Shown one piece after another: positions 45,827-58,480 of a stretch of DNA of 64,000 nucleotides. Positions within the stretch are counted from its first letter, which is position 1, and each line of letters begins with the position of its first letter. The notes under the pieces were generated by a model that worked only from the letters and a program-made list of their open reading frames with translations, did no database searches and was not told the origin of the DNA. The position numbers were made by a program, and so were the translations under genes. Origin of the DNA: Dryococelus australis. Lineage: Eukaryota; Arthropoda; Insecta; Phasmatodea; Phasmatidae. The DNA lies in NCBI GenBank assembly GCA_029891345.1, contig CM056995.1, positions 217,996,547 through 218,060,546 of the forward strand. The letters run 5' to 3'.

Positions 45827-46300
45827 ACATGTATATGTTAATGTGTGTGTAATGTGTTGACCAAAGTAAAATAGTGTGTTTTAGTAGGTTCTGGCACAAA
45901 GGGATTGGTGATCAAAGTCGTAGGTGACCAAAAGTTGCAGGGATTCGGAGCCTGGAGCAATCTGCCATCACACCCAACTGCCAAAATTTCCCGTTTTTCC
46001 CTCAAAATTACTTGTTTGGTTTTCAAAAATATCCATTTTGACCCAAAAATTTTCTTTTTTTTCCTTACAACCCCTTGAAATTTATAAAAATGTGTGGGAA
46101 AAATGCCTGCTGCTCAATGTGACTGAATATCTGCAAAAGTTTTGGATTGACGCGTGACATATTCCTGTGCTACTGAATAGTGCACTCTACCAGACAACTT
46201 TGCCCTATATTGAATGAAGCAAATTCTTATGGGCAAGTCATAACCCAAATAAAACAGTAATGGAGATGGGACACATGCTCAAAACAGAGTTGCCAGAGCC
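45827..46300. other. Unassigned sequence between LTR fossils
   Basis: No gene. The stretch near 45970-46080 has repeated 'ttttcccNNNaaatt' phrases resembling subterminal sequences of DNA transposons, but inverted ends were not found. Confidence 0.35.
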
Positions 46301-47500
46301 TCAACAGAACCTTCAAACCATGTGCTCTTAGCTTTTACTGTTCGCCTGCGTTACTCCAAGAAGTCGTCCCATCAATGTCCCTCACCGAAGAGCATCCAAT
46401 TCAAATTCACCCTGCCCTTAGGACTGCTACGATATTCAAATATTGTGCTGTTGTAATGATAGCAGGCCTACCAGCGAGAGTTACAGCCTCCGATCGCATG
46501 AGGGTAAGATATATCATCGCCTTCGCACCAAGCACCAGCGTCGCTGAGATAAGGATCCAGGAACCCATGTGTGTAATGTCAGATGCTCCACCCCCAAGAT
46601 GCAGGGCTAAACCCCCGCACCCTTTTGAGTGCCACCAAACTGGGAAATTTAGTATAAAAGGAATCCCAGCCTGGACTCAGGTTAGTCTGCTGCACCTCTC
46701 ATTTTGCTGTGAAGACGTAAGGGTGCTAGCACAAGAGCAGAGACCCCTTCTCGCGCCGGTGACCGCAGAGGATCCAGCGACAATCGACGCCCCCGACAGC
46801 TCCGATGGACCAGCCACCTTCCAGAAGCCTTCAACTTCTTCGACAGCTGCCAACAATATTCCTGAGGACCTCCAGCTCCAGAGGCTTTCCACCTCTTCAG
46901 GTCTCTGCCAGCAGCTCTGGAGGGTCGTGAATGTCATCCCAAGGGTTCTGCCGACGACTTCTGCCCAATCTCAACCCTTCCTACCACTCTACTCCTCCAG
47001 GTATTGTTGGTTATGTCAACAACGTCCCCTTCTGGGAACCCCAGAGGTCCTAGCCAGGCCATCTTCTTTGCCCTTCTTGTAGAAAACCCTTCATTTGATT
47101 ACTAGGTCTCTTCAGGACACATTCCATTAAATTTGTTTAGGATTCAATTAATTTTGGCTTTTTCAAAATTAACTCTCTCTCGTCTCGTTGAAACACATTT
47201 ACATATTATTGTTTTACCAGGTTGCTTTTCACCTGGCTTAACGTAAAATCAGCGTAAGGAATAAAATTATTGAAATTTTTATTTTAATATTTTTGCATCC
47301 AGGAGAGTGTGGAGATCACATGTTTAATTTTACTTTAAATAAAGAAGTAAATTTCTGTATGAATATTCTGTGGTTGATTATTCTGTTGAATATAATTTTG
47401 GTAAACCCAGTGTGTTAAACCATTGAGATTTTCATTAATGGTTTTATCAGTAATTTTGAGGTGCTGAATTTTGTATTAGGGTAGAGCCGGTTGCACGTAT
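46300..47500 (+). mobile_element. Probable LTR fragment of a related fossil element (+ orientation)
   Basis: A GC-rich block with a TATAAAA box near 46654, then Cys/Ser/Pro-rich sequence with repeated 'ccagcagctc' and 'ccagaagcctt' phrases, then an AATAAA near 47338. The order TATA, short tandem phrases, polyadenylation signal resembles the long LTRs elsewhere here, but the sequence itself differs. A 235-codon open stretch (46375-47082) starts upstream of the TATA box and shows no domain, so I do not call it a gene. Confidence 0.35.
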
Positions 47501-50455
47501 TACAGCCACTAAGGCAGGTACATCACAACTTATGAGGCAAACCGAATTCTGCTAGCATAATATTGTGCATATTGTTCTGATAGGTTAGTATTGGGGGTGT
47601 CCAAAGCACTAGGTACACATTTATACCTGTGGAATTGAGTGTTTTGGATAATCCCTTACTCTGAGCCTGCTGGAGAATGGCCTGGTTTGGAGAGGCGATT
47701 GTCTTCGTCACTGAATCTGCAGTAGAAAACTCATCTAGATCTGTTTACGTAAACAACGTGGAAAATCCAAAGCTGTGTTTCACCCTTGGCAACGGCTGAT
47801 AATTCCATTCACCACCGCTCACTCGGCTGAACGTGGAATACCAGGGTGAGATTGCACGTCGTGAACTCAATTGAACTAGTGTACACAGCTAAGATGTTTC
47901 TTTTCACCGGCTCCGCTTTAATTATTTTGTCTTTTCTTTTTTTTATTTTTATTACCCCTCATTCCTTATACAAAGTAGGACTGAAGCAAACGTAAACTAA
48001 ATGCTATATTTAGAAAGTATGAGCACGAGATACTATTTTTAACTATGCCACTCATACAGGATGTGAACCCCTTGTTCTTACCTCCTACCAGACCGGAAGG
48101 ACAAATAGGGTTTTAACATTTACTAATTGTACAATTTAATCACACTCTCATTGGCTTTGACCCAACACTGCTACCTGACTCACTCGCATCTATTCCTCCC
48201 CATCTACCTCAAGAGACGCTCGCCTGCATAGCTCCACCGCAACCAGAGTCGGCCGCTGTCTAGCCGCCGGCCCCTGCTAACATCTAGCCAACGAGTAGAA
48301 GCGCACCGCAGCCGAGCACTTCTCAGGTAAAGCATCAGTAGTTTGTGACACCTATCTGACTTGAATTCGTTCCAACCAGGAAACCAACTCTACCAACTTT
48401 ATACACTGGAACATTACCTAAACGATCATTGATTTCATAAGGTATGCTCCTCGTGACTCTGGCATCACGTATATTGAAGGCCTCCTCTCAGAGTAAATCC
48501 ATGGATACGTACTGCAAAGCTATCAGTGTAAAGCTGGTCATAGGGGTTGAGTTCCTTTCTTTGCAGCCAGGGAAGAACACCCCCAAAACCACACTTTGGT
48601 AACCTCACTACAGCGTGGGAAACCCACCTCTAAAAGCTGGGTACTACTGAGGGCTTTTGTTTAACCCCCGGCGACAGCAGGGTAACCTCTATGCATTATC
48701 CCTTATTGTAGCTGTGTTGGATTTCAAGGTTTCAGTCCTTGTTTACGTACCTGTGTGTTAATCCCTTTTTACACCAAGAGAGGATATAAGAGCAAGTACG
48801 CTTGCCTGTGGTGGGAAGAATGGGAGGTGAACTCAACTGGTTGACTACTGGGGATGTTTCTACGCATTCCATCACTTGGATTGCACTCATGGGTATGACC
48901 CCGACGTGTTGCCTGGCAGCGCTTGATGCACCTTCACTTAAATTGCTGTAATTAAATAACTGACTGCAAAAATACCTAAAAATTTTATTTCCTGCACTGG
49001 AGAGTATGACAGTCCTGAATATCCATGTTAAATAAATGTGGCTGTTGTGCTTTGCCATTAAAAAAAAATTGTTTTACATAAGAAAAATTGTAAGTTTTAC
49101 ATGCTTTGTACGATGTTATTAAAATAATATTTTATGGCTAATACTTTTACTTATAAAACATGCGGTGTTCTTCAAAACTTTCTCAGAACTTTGCACGTCA
49201 TTTTGCAAAAACCACAATACGCCATGTGGAATAGTTACCATCAGATGATGTGTTATATTTATGAAAGTTGAGAAAGGCGCGGTGTTGTGCCTGCACACTC
49301 GTACCTTTCGCACTGTGCCGGGTATTGAAATGTAAACATATCTTCTTTTAATTTTCAAGCAAAGCATATACATTATTTTTTGTACACTATTAAAATTGTT
49401 AACATTATAAAAGAATATTCAAGTCTTACTTGTAAATAAATGCAATGTGCTATTAAAAACAGATGGTATAGAATTAAGACCTGTGTTTATTGAGGGGGTA
49501 GTACAAATATGCATCATTTCAAGTTATGAAATTTACAAAAACCAAAAGAAAAAGTGCACTTATTAAATTAATATAATTTACATAATCCTACTGTCGCTGT
49601 AATAAAAAATTTTTTCCTGACAGCACTGTTCTATACGTACAAACATCCATACTTATTAGTAAAAGTACATAGTTTTCTTAATTATCAGAATATTTGAGAG
49701 TAAGGCTACTTATTTACATTGTTTCATTTGTGAATATATTACATCTTTAAAAGTAATATTTCTAAACAAAGAAAGAACAAAAAATGCAAGTGATTTTGTA
49801 TGATACATTTTCATCCATATTACTGTCTCCATTATACAGAAAATTCAGTACGTATTTACATAACAAGCATCATAATCTTTAGTGAGAATGTTAGTAGTAC
49901 TAAAAGACAAATTTTATTTGCACTGCATTTTTGTAATGTTAGCCAAAGTAGAAAAAATGCTATATTGCTTGATACAATAAAAGCTTATAGAACTATTTTA
50001 ATCTACATTCATGTATTCATCAAAGTGATGTTAAGAACATACAGTTTATTGAAATCAGTACCAAATGTTACACAATCTTTTTCATGAGAGTATCTGAAAT
50101 CACTGAACTTTAGGCACTGTCACTGAAAGATTTATATATTTTTTTGGTTTTATCTAGTTTAGTGAGTTAATTATACTATTATTTGTTAAAATTTCTTAAT
50201 TTTTTTCAATACTTTCCTTCTAATTGAATTGGCACTGCTAGAAAGTTGTTTATTAATTACTTTTACGCCAATGTAAGTACGTGTGTTTACTTGGTGGTAA
50301 ATGCCTACTCAGGGAATGCAATTAAATTTTTTGATCGCTACTTCTGTTACCAAATTTATCATGTCATTTACTTCACTAAAATTTCTCTATGAACTTTACA
50401 AAATACCTGTTCTGCTAGCTGTAACGTTTTGAGTAATTGTTTCTTTTAATTATAC
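47500..50455. other. Unassigned sequence
   Basis: The left part (47.9-48.8 kb) is GC-mixed and may continue the preceding LTR fossil. From 49.0 kb it is AT-rich. A phrase of about 30 bases at 48801-48835 recurs inverted at 53398-53435. No exon of rabaptin was recognised. Confidence 0.4.
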
Positions 50456-50760
50456 AAGTCCTCTGGCAAACATTTTTATCCAGTCATTCTCGGTAATTTC
50501 TTCTGATGGAACATTAAGGTCTGGATATAATTTCCGATATTTGTGGGTTACATATTCTATAACATATTTCAGCCCATCTACTGATCCATTATCTCATTTT
50601 TGAAAGACATCATTATTTGTAGTATTGTCCGCATTATTGTCTGCATTTGATTGAGTGTCGTCATTAATAAGGTCTGACACCTTGATGCTTTTCAGCATTT
50701 TGGCGGTTGCACATTCAGTGTTCTTATTTGTTCGTGACTCATCTGGCTTTTAAAGATCCT
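50456..50760 (-). pseudogene. P-element/THAP9-like transposase remnant
   Basis: A - strand frame gives DGLKYVIEYVTHKYRKLYPD then LNVPSEEITENDWIKMFARG. P-like transposases of arthropods have a G-L-x-Y-V-x-G-Y-[IV]-A-H-K-[FY]-R-x-K-Y-P segment followed by W-[IL]-x-x-[IF]-[SA]-[KR]-G-G-L near the C-terminus. The spacing and order fit, though the second G of the motif is E here. Upstream of it is an Asn/Asp-rich linker in the same frame, separated by one TGA stop. Terminal repeats were not found, so the extent of the element is unknown. Confidence 0.4.
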
Positions 50761-51149
50761 GTGAAATTTTCTTTGACAAACTCTTCTTCATTATTGTCTG
50801 TGGTGGTGTGGTTTCTTCTAAATACAGGTGTGGAATTATTTTCAGTACATACCAACGCTTTCTCTACTTGAAATCAAGTGGTGTTGGGTAGTCGTTTGCA
50901 CATCCTATGTTTCTTATATTAAAAAAAAATTTCATGTACATCTTGGTTTGATTTGTCAGTTGGTAAATAAGTGATTCAATACTTTCCCTTTCATTAATTA
51001 ACCAAATTCTTTAAAGAGTTGTTTGTGATGTGTGCCGCTCAACATACAAAATAACAATGATTACGACTCATCATCAATTGTTCCTACTTCCACTACTACA
51101 GAAGGAAACAGAGTATCTTACACATGTATTCTCGGCTGTCTACTCTACC

Positions 51150-52600
51150 AGTCAACATAAACCTATGAACATATTCTCTTTGCCTCTATGCAACCCTGCA
51201 GGCATGCCCCCCCTCCCTGTGCTGAGAGTCTACAAGCTGCCCACCACTGGACAAGGCCAAGCACCGCCGACAAGGCACGAAGCAGAAACGCTGACCAGCC
51301 AGGATGCTCACCCTTCCCGCAGCCCGTGCCGGCAATCTACAAGCTTCACCTATATAATACCGGTTGCTCCCGGGCTCTGGCAGTTCATTCTTCGCAAACT
51401 CTCTCGTGACATCCCAGAGCACTAATTCAGTGCTGGGACCTCCGAGAACTTTGGACGCTACGAGTACGCCCCCAGTGGCTACTCACCACCCATCGATATC
51501 AATCGAACACGTGCACATATATGTACTTAACTTCACTTTGTCTCTTCAAGACACCCTTTCCTTAGTCAATTTAATTTTAAATACTTTTGCTTTCACCTAG
51601 AACCAGTTACTCCTTTTTACTAGAACCAGGTCGCCTACACCAGGAACCGCAGTTACCTTCAGCTCTCCATGGTCTGATAGGAGGTAACACAAGGTCACGT
51701 GTTTATTGCATCTCCAATAAACACCCATTGTTCAACTACCCTTCTGCTTTTCATTTACAGGGTACTTGTCTGTGTGACGGTCGGGAACAGAATACGACAT
51801 GCACCGCTAACAGGAAACCAGAGTACTGACATCCACATTAGATGGCTACCAGTTTCTTCCCATCCCCCGAGCACTAAGTCAGTGCTGGTGGGGAGAAACA
51901 GCAATACCCCAACCACTAGAAACACCTTCATGCAGGGAGGGGCTACAAGCTCAGGTTATCTCTCACTCGGAGCACTAAGTTAGTGCTGAAGTGACCTTAG
52001 CCTGGGGTTGCCAACCAACCCGGTGCAAACGCACAACCAGTAGAGGCTTGGTGGCCTACACGACTCCACATCCCTGATCAGCCACCATACGTGGGGGATC
52101 AGTGGGGACTCCTATCGAACTCGTGCCGGCAAGTCACTATTGGGTTACACTTTAATTGCCGTTCCTGTTTAAGTGCATTGCTTAGGCTGTCAGATCGGTG
52201 TGCTCTATGTCTTATAAGGTGAGGAGTGGCAAGAGGTATAGAGAGCAATACCTGGTTCATGCTGTTATCAAACCGTGGATAGTATTACCTCATCCTACGC
52301 AGGACAGGCAGGCAGAACGGGACAGTACCGCCCAACTTAGGCGACAAGCAGTAGCGCCTGCTTCGGTAACTGTAATCATCTTCCCACCGTGCATTCGCAT
52401 TCACCCTTCATACCATCCTCACCCTTCGTACCATCTGGTGGTAAGAGGGTTGTTAAACCGGACGGAGTCCAGATACGGCTGGGCAAACCGCAACTTCTGT
52501 AGCCATGAAGCCAACGACTGGAATTGCCACTTTGGAGTCGACCAAGCTCGCCGCTTGTGGGTGGAACCCTCGTCAATCGCAACACCCAAAACAACTGAAT
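51150..52600 (+). mobile_element. Possible LTR-element fragment with repeated palindromes
   Basis: A GC-rich block with TATATAATA near 51352 and AATAAAC near 51716. A 134-codon open stretch (52198-52602) has no recognisable domain. Three copies of a 17-bp near-palindrome occur at 51418, 51870 and 51971. TATA and polyadenylation-like signals in this order suggest an LTR, but no second LTR or primer-binding site was seen. Confidence 0.35.
51418..51987. repeat. Three copies of a 17-bp near-palindrome
   Basis: agcactaattcagtgct at 51418-51434, agcactaagtcagtgct at 51870-51886 and agcactaagttagtgct at 51971-51987. The last is a perfect palindrome around a single centre base, and the others have one mismatched pair. 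Each is followed by 'g' and preceded by 'g'. They could be protein-binding sites or hairpin formers in the element's transcript. Confidence 0.85.
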
Positions 52601-53655
52601 AAGTAAGCAATCGTTAACACCCCTCGCCTCATATTGTACAACCAGAGTAAACCATCCTGCTTTTGGTGTAGCAGAAAAATCTTCGACATACGTGTCAGTC
52701 AGACTTAACCGGCATGCGTCATTTGTTACATAAATTCTTAACTGAAATGGCATTTCGTTCCTGTGGCCCATTACCCATACTAAGCATATAAATGTGTCCA
52801 TTTCTGAAAAAATTCTGTATTGTTCAAGTTTGTATAATTCGTATGCAAGCTTGCTTTTGTCTGTGTTAAAAGGGTATCAGCTGTTCAGAACATCGAACCA
52901 GTCGTTAAATAGCTTGAGGAAATGTGCTGTATCTTACCAAGGTTCTTTCAGGTAATTGCTTTCTACCAAAAAATTCTAATGCTTTACTTGACATCTTTAT
53001 TTGACAAAAGCTATGCAGCTCTCTTTACTTTCTGTTTTGGTGTTCTTGATACGTCTAAATGCTGCTAGGAAATTTAGAATGTAAACTGAAGTTTTTGAAT
53101 GCAAAATTTCTGTATTTTTTGCTGCTAGGAGATGCAAAACCCTGATCTAGAAAGTGATTTCTGTTAAGTTTAAGTACGTGGGGAGTGTCTAATATAACAA
53201 CTTCTCTTGACTCGTCACAAGGATTAGGAAAGGATGAAAGTGTTCCATTAAGCATTACATGCCTCGAAAGAGCTGCAATTTGTTGTGAATGCGTTGGTTA
53301 CCCAGTTAGAAGGAATGCTGCTAGGTACGTGTGTGCTACTCTGGTGACGTAGTTAAGAGCAGCCAGCGTGGTGGAAGAGGGGGGTTAAGATGCGTGTGAG
53401 TTCACCTCCCTATTCGTCCCACCGCGTGCTTGCCTGAGGATCATCAGTCCCAATAAGGAGTCAATACGATAAATCAAACCCTCACCACTGTCACATCTCC
53501 CTCTACATCCACCACACCCCTATACCCACTCCCATACACATCCCCTCCTAAAAGATCACAGATCCCACACCTGGAAACCTAAAATGAAACCAATAAGCAA
53601 AGACAACTACTTATAGCATTTGCTACTGTAAATCACTAAACTAGTTATTCTATCA
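52600..53655. other. Unassigned sequence
   Basis: AT-rich to about 53330, then a C-rich patch (53400-53560) that includes the inverted partner of the 48801-48835 phrase. No gene or defined element. Confidence 0.4.
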
Positions 53656-53659
53656 TAAC

Positions 53660-54250
53660 TAGAGATGGGCGATCCCCATTTTTCGATGCCAATACCCAAT
53701 TATTGATTCTCTGTCGATTCTCGAAGACTTTTAGCACACAAAATAGCATTGTCGTTCACAGTCAATACTATTCTACAGTGAAAGTCTGACGTAACGAGTA
53801 CGCTTTATAACATAAAGTCAGCTATAACGATAACTTTTATTGGCACTGTCAATTGCCCATATATTGAGTGGGAAAATAAGTCTGCAATAATGAATGAAGT
53901 GTGGGCTTATTTTCGTTATAACTATAGCTTAAATAGCAGTACTCAGCAGTTTCCTTCAAAAACAATGCAAGAAGAAATGTTTCTGTAAAAAAAATGTAAG
54001 AGAAGGTTTTGATTTCCGTGCGTAAACTTCATGGTTACGCCTAGTCTGGAAACATGGCAGCATCGCTGCCACCAGCTGGCCGCGCGCAGACATACCAACG
54101 CCACATAGCTTGCAAGCCGTGGTGCCATGCTGACCAGTCCTGAGTCTGGCACCAGCACTCGACTGTGCTGCGTCGCCCATGCTTATTGTGTTGTGCTCGC
54201 CACTGTGTATTTGTATAGACGCAAAGCCGAAAGTTTCAATATCGGCCAAA
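53660..54250. mobile_element. Possible hAT-like element, left end only
   Basis: TAGAGATGGGCGATCC at 53660, followed by 'ttcgatgccaatacccaatt', resembles the left end of the hAT-like element at 42940 (TAGGGATTGGATCC, 'tcgataccacaatac'). The matching right end was not found, so limits are arbitrary. A short GC-rich patch at 54060-54190 lies inside. Confidence 0.35.
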
Positions 54251-55860
54251 GCTAATATTGAAATACAATGTGAATATCTGTCCCTAAAGTAAAATTGAAT
54301 GTAAATTTACCTATAGATCAATCATTGAAAATTGTCGTATTATTTCATGTGAAAATATGGGGTGTTGCCTGTACATGAAACTTTTTTTTTGGGCGGAGGG
54401 ATTGGTAAATTGTAAAAATGATTCTAACCGTAATAAAATGGCATCTAAGGTCCCGCATTATCATCAGGAAATACACCTGAGAGTACAAGTAAATTATTTA
54501 TACATGCTATTATTGCACTGAACAGCTGCTAAGAATTGGATAACCTGATGGCCGTCATATTGCGCAATTGAGTCGCTGACAAAAGTCCGCCTTAAATCCT
54601 GTTATGGGAATGTTTTTTTTGGTTACAATTTCTATTACTTCAGAGGGAAGCATTTTTGTGGTGACAGAAAATCCATTTTTTCCAAGTGGTGCGCACGTGA
54701 TGAAACTGCTATTACCCCAGTTCCATGTAATTACTCATTTTGCCTTCCAAATAACTTTTTGAGCCATTTTTATGGTGTTTTTTTCCCCGCACCAACACCT
54801 TACATTTTTATAGTCACCGCCAAATTGTCGACCAGCTGGACTTTTTCCATGTTCATGTACATATTCCACAACCATCAATTTAAAATTTGCATAAAAACTA
54901 GCTTATTCCTTTTCCATTACCACGGGGCCATGTTCCAATTGGCATTTTTTGTTAACAAAATTGTCATCTGACCTGTTTGTGTTCAAAATATATGACGTAT
55001 TTTTGTATATATCAGTGTAGTAAGCAATAAGTATTTTTGCGTGCGCCATATGGCTACTCTGGGACTCACTATACCTTGGTTTGCAGCAGAGTGGTGCTTG
55101 GTTACAGCGAGCGGAGCTCGCTGCGACCCTCTCCAGCTGGCAAATATTGAAACTGGTATTAAGATAACTCAGAATCCAAATGTGACTTGAGAAAGTTAGA
55201 ACTACCTATTTAATTTCACACAGTGATATGATATCTTCCAAGTCTGATATAACACTGGCCAGTGGTTGTAAAAGCATATCTGTATATATTCTCTTATCAG
55301 AGTTGCAACGTTGCAGAGTACAAAGTACATAGTTCAAGAGATAAGCTCTCAGCACACATGATCTCATATGAGATTATCACAGTTCATATGTTACAAAGTC
55401 TAAGTGTTTGAGAACTACATGAAATATATCGCTGTAATGGCCAAATTGATTTCTTATCCTGGCAGCGGCCCGTAAATTTAGGTCTGCTGCCACGAGGCTT
55501 CGGCATTGGAATCTTTAATGAAACTTCCTGTATATGGTAAACCCCTTTATTATACATTACATCTCATATGATCACATACATATATAATAACATATTGAAT
55601 ACATATCAAGGATTATAAACCAATTCTGCATAATCCAATATTCTCATATTACCACAAGTATGTACCTGTTAACTTTCTAAACATATAAATTTGGTCACCA
55701 ACATTAAATTTCATTTCTTTCGTGAATACGTAAGAGGATTTCCAAATGAACTTATAACAGCAGTACTACTTATAACACCTTCATTAACTGGGAATGTTTT
55801 CCAACACATTATATCTCGAGAATCTATTTCACTAATGTGGGGGTGACTAGCCTCTCTCTG
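54250..55860. other. Unassigned AT-rich sequence
   Basis: No gene, RNA or transposon end recognised. Short frames are low-complexity. Confidence 0.45.
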
Positions 55861-55869
55861 TAAGTGTGG

Positions 55870-56282
55870 TGTATCCTTGCTTGGTGGCAGTGCCACCTTT
55901 TTCTTATCTGTGTGTCGGAGGTGTTCACATATCTATTGCCTCTGCACGAGGCGCTGGAGGCTGTGATGCTCCAGTGGAATGAGTTTTGCCCCCTTGCAGC
56001 AAACTGTGGAACTCGCTTATGTTTGGTAAGGTTGTCGATGGCCCGTCAAATAGTAAAATCCCGTACTGCGGTTAGGGTGACTGCGTGATGGCTTTGGAGT
56101 GAACAGTACAATTTCTCCAACCGCGTGTCTGTAGTTGCTCATGACGTGCAGTCTATGGAACCTGTAGGCATGTGATTTATTGTACCATTAGTGGTATGAC
56201 TTGCTAATATGTGCGCTGGTGCTCGATGAAGGGGCGAAGTCTTAAAGTAGAGCGCGCATGCTTCATGCCGCAGAAATGCATC
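55870..56282 (-). mobile_element. Fossil LTR head with polypurine tract (- orientation)
   Basis: On the - strand the sequence starting TGATGCATTTCTG at 56282 and running through 'agcatgcgcgctctac' and 'gacttcgcc' resembles the first 70 bases of the long-LTR family. Just outside it, the C run at 56294-56310 reads on the - strand as a G-rich purine tract ending 'ggaatgga', in the position expected for a polypurine tract. The rest of the LTR is hard to follow below about 56000. It could be the 3' end of the - strand element whose gag-like part lies at 58.5-59.7 kb. Confidence 0.4.
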
Positions 56283-56310
56283 ACGTATCCATTCCCCCCC
56301 CCCCCCCCCC

Positions 56311-58480
56311 TGAAGCGATGTAGATTCATCTTATAGTGAAGAAATATTTTCAGCTTGAAACATCTGGGTCAAGGCATCTTGGCGTTATATCGAGTTGTAG
56401 GTCTAGCATAGTGCCTGTTCTGTGCACCTGCTGCTTGATGTTGACATGGCCGAGTGCTTATCTCTTCGCCAGCTCAGCACGCTGTGTCTTGCTTGTGTCT
56501 CCCCAGGTTAACGGTCTCACCCCCTCTGCCTTTGTATTCTTCTCTTTCTCTCGGCTGCGGTTTGGAGTGGCAGGTGGTGGTGTTCCAGCATCAGCTGACT
56601 AGTCGTCCTCACTTTTGTAGCAGGAAAGGGTAGCATGGTTGGAATTGGAATTGTGTCGCACTCATGAGCTGCTTCTCTGCTCATATTCCTACCTTGTGAA
56701 ACGTTGTGATGCCTTAGTTTCTAATCATGCGCCAGCTCACAAAACTTAGCTAATGGTTTTATGTGTTTCGATACAACAATTCATGGTGTTTTTGAAAAGT
56801 ACTAAGTTATAGTCTGGCGTCCAAGGTTCAGTACTTTTTTATGCAAATATGTTCTGCTCGTGAGATGACTAGGGCATGCAATACTAATGAGTAATTTACC
56901 GTGGCTCCTAATGAGAATGAATTTAGCATGTTTTCAAAAGCCAGGTTTTGTTGTACAGTATATTGCTTTTACGTGTAACCCTGCAACTTTCTTAATTTCT
57001 TTACTTTCTGTTCTCACCCTTAGAAATTATGAGTAATTAAGGCAATGAAAACCATGATTTTAACTATCCTTCTAGTATGCATATGGATTTTCTCCTATAG
57101 AATAAAGAACACAGTGCACTAAAGATTTAAAACTAACATATAATACCCTTTTCAATAGCAATTCTCTTAACTAATAATACACTATTTTTATACCATGTTC
57201 TAATTGATATGTTTCGTAACCTCTGATTACTACATTTCAAGTTTCGTTGTGCTGAGCATAACCTTCCGCTTTTACCAGCATTGGTTCTGAAGACAACATG
57301 GTGGGTTTCCTATAAAGTTTCTGTCAACCCTTGTTACGTCTTTAAATTTTAGTGTCTTTCATGTGGCTCTTTTGGATCGCTTGATCAGTTAAAAAACAAA
57401 CAATTCTTGCATGTAGTAATTATTTAGGTGTAGATATTGAAGTAAAGTTTGGAGGTTTAAAAAACAATTATTTTTCTAAGTGGTCCTCTATGATATATAC
57501 GGTAGCAAAAAAAAAATTAGTAAACATCTAAAAAGTTATTTTCGCCACTGTTATTCTATCTAGGTTAACAATACTACAACTTATTTACACACGATTATGT
57601 AGTCATGGCTGGGTAAATGAATCGTAAGCTAAACTCCCCAGCCCCAACCTTCAATTCCCAGCAGATGTGACACATTGAAACACTTTTAATCTAACTCACA
57701 CTGGTAGAACTTTAGGAGATAAACTCTAGCTAGTGGCCCTATGCCACACATTAAATTAACTCTTATTCCATTCAATTAGTGCTTACACTCTACAATTTTA
57801 ACTTTAACCCTACACTTAACTTAATAATCAATTACAGAAGGTAAGCACTCTCCTAAAACTTCTCAGAATTTAAAATTACTAATGGCTCCCTGTGACTCAT
57901 GTAAAATAAAGGTGCAAAGCTCTAGCTAAATGCTTCCTTACACACTTACGAAATAGAAGAAAAGAAATTACATAATGGTTGCACTTAAGGTGCCACTATT
58001 GGGAGCTGCTGGCTTTACAACTGCGCACCACCGTTCCCCTCATGGAGTGTTTATTAAATACAAGCTTCCCAGTTCCAACCATGTGATAGGCAGTATTAAT
58101 CTTTACCCTGATCCACATTTAGCTTATTGCTTCTCTTAGAATTTAAAATATGCATGAAAAAAAAAACAGCTATTAAAATTACACATTTCTAAGCTATATG
58201 ACGTTACACTATATGCATATGAATTACACTTAGTTACACATAGGCCTGGGCCTGTGTTGTTTTACTGATTTTCGTCAGTCTTTATGCTCTAGGTTTAACA
58301 CATTGAGTGTCTTATCACTCATGTTTTGCCTCTCCTAGAATTTGGTTTTACACACGGAGTGTTATGAAACTGCACTAGGTTTGTTAATGGGGAGGCGTAG
58401 CGTGATTTACTTGTGAGCATAAATTCGCTGAGAGAAGAAGTTAGTTTATGAGTAATGTCACCCCGACTGAAACACACACT
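56311..58480. other. Unassigned sequence, AT-rich from 56.8 kb
   Basis: If the flanking fossils are one element, this is its interior, but no pol motifs were seen. Phrases such as 'taaccctacacttaacttaa' near 57810 recall similar ones at 27.5-27.7 kb inside the other - strand element. Confidence 0.35.

Noticed and set aside
46375-47082. 235-codon open frame
   Set aside because: Begins upstream of a TATA box inside an LTR-like block, low-complexity Ser/Pro/Thr composition, no domain, no splice sites. Most likely a chance frame in GC-rich repeat sequence.
54000-54250. GC-rich frame on the - strand (MADIETFGFASIQ...)
   Set aside because: Short, no domain, adjacent to transposon-like sequence, and no splice sites linking it to a gene.
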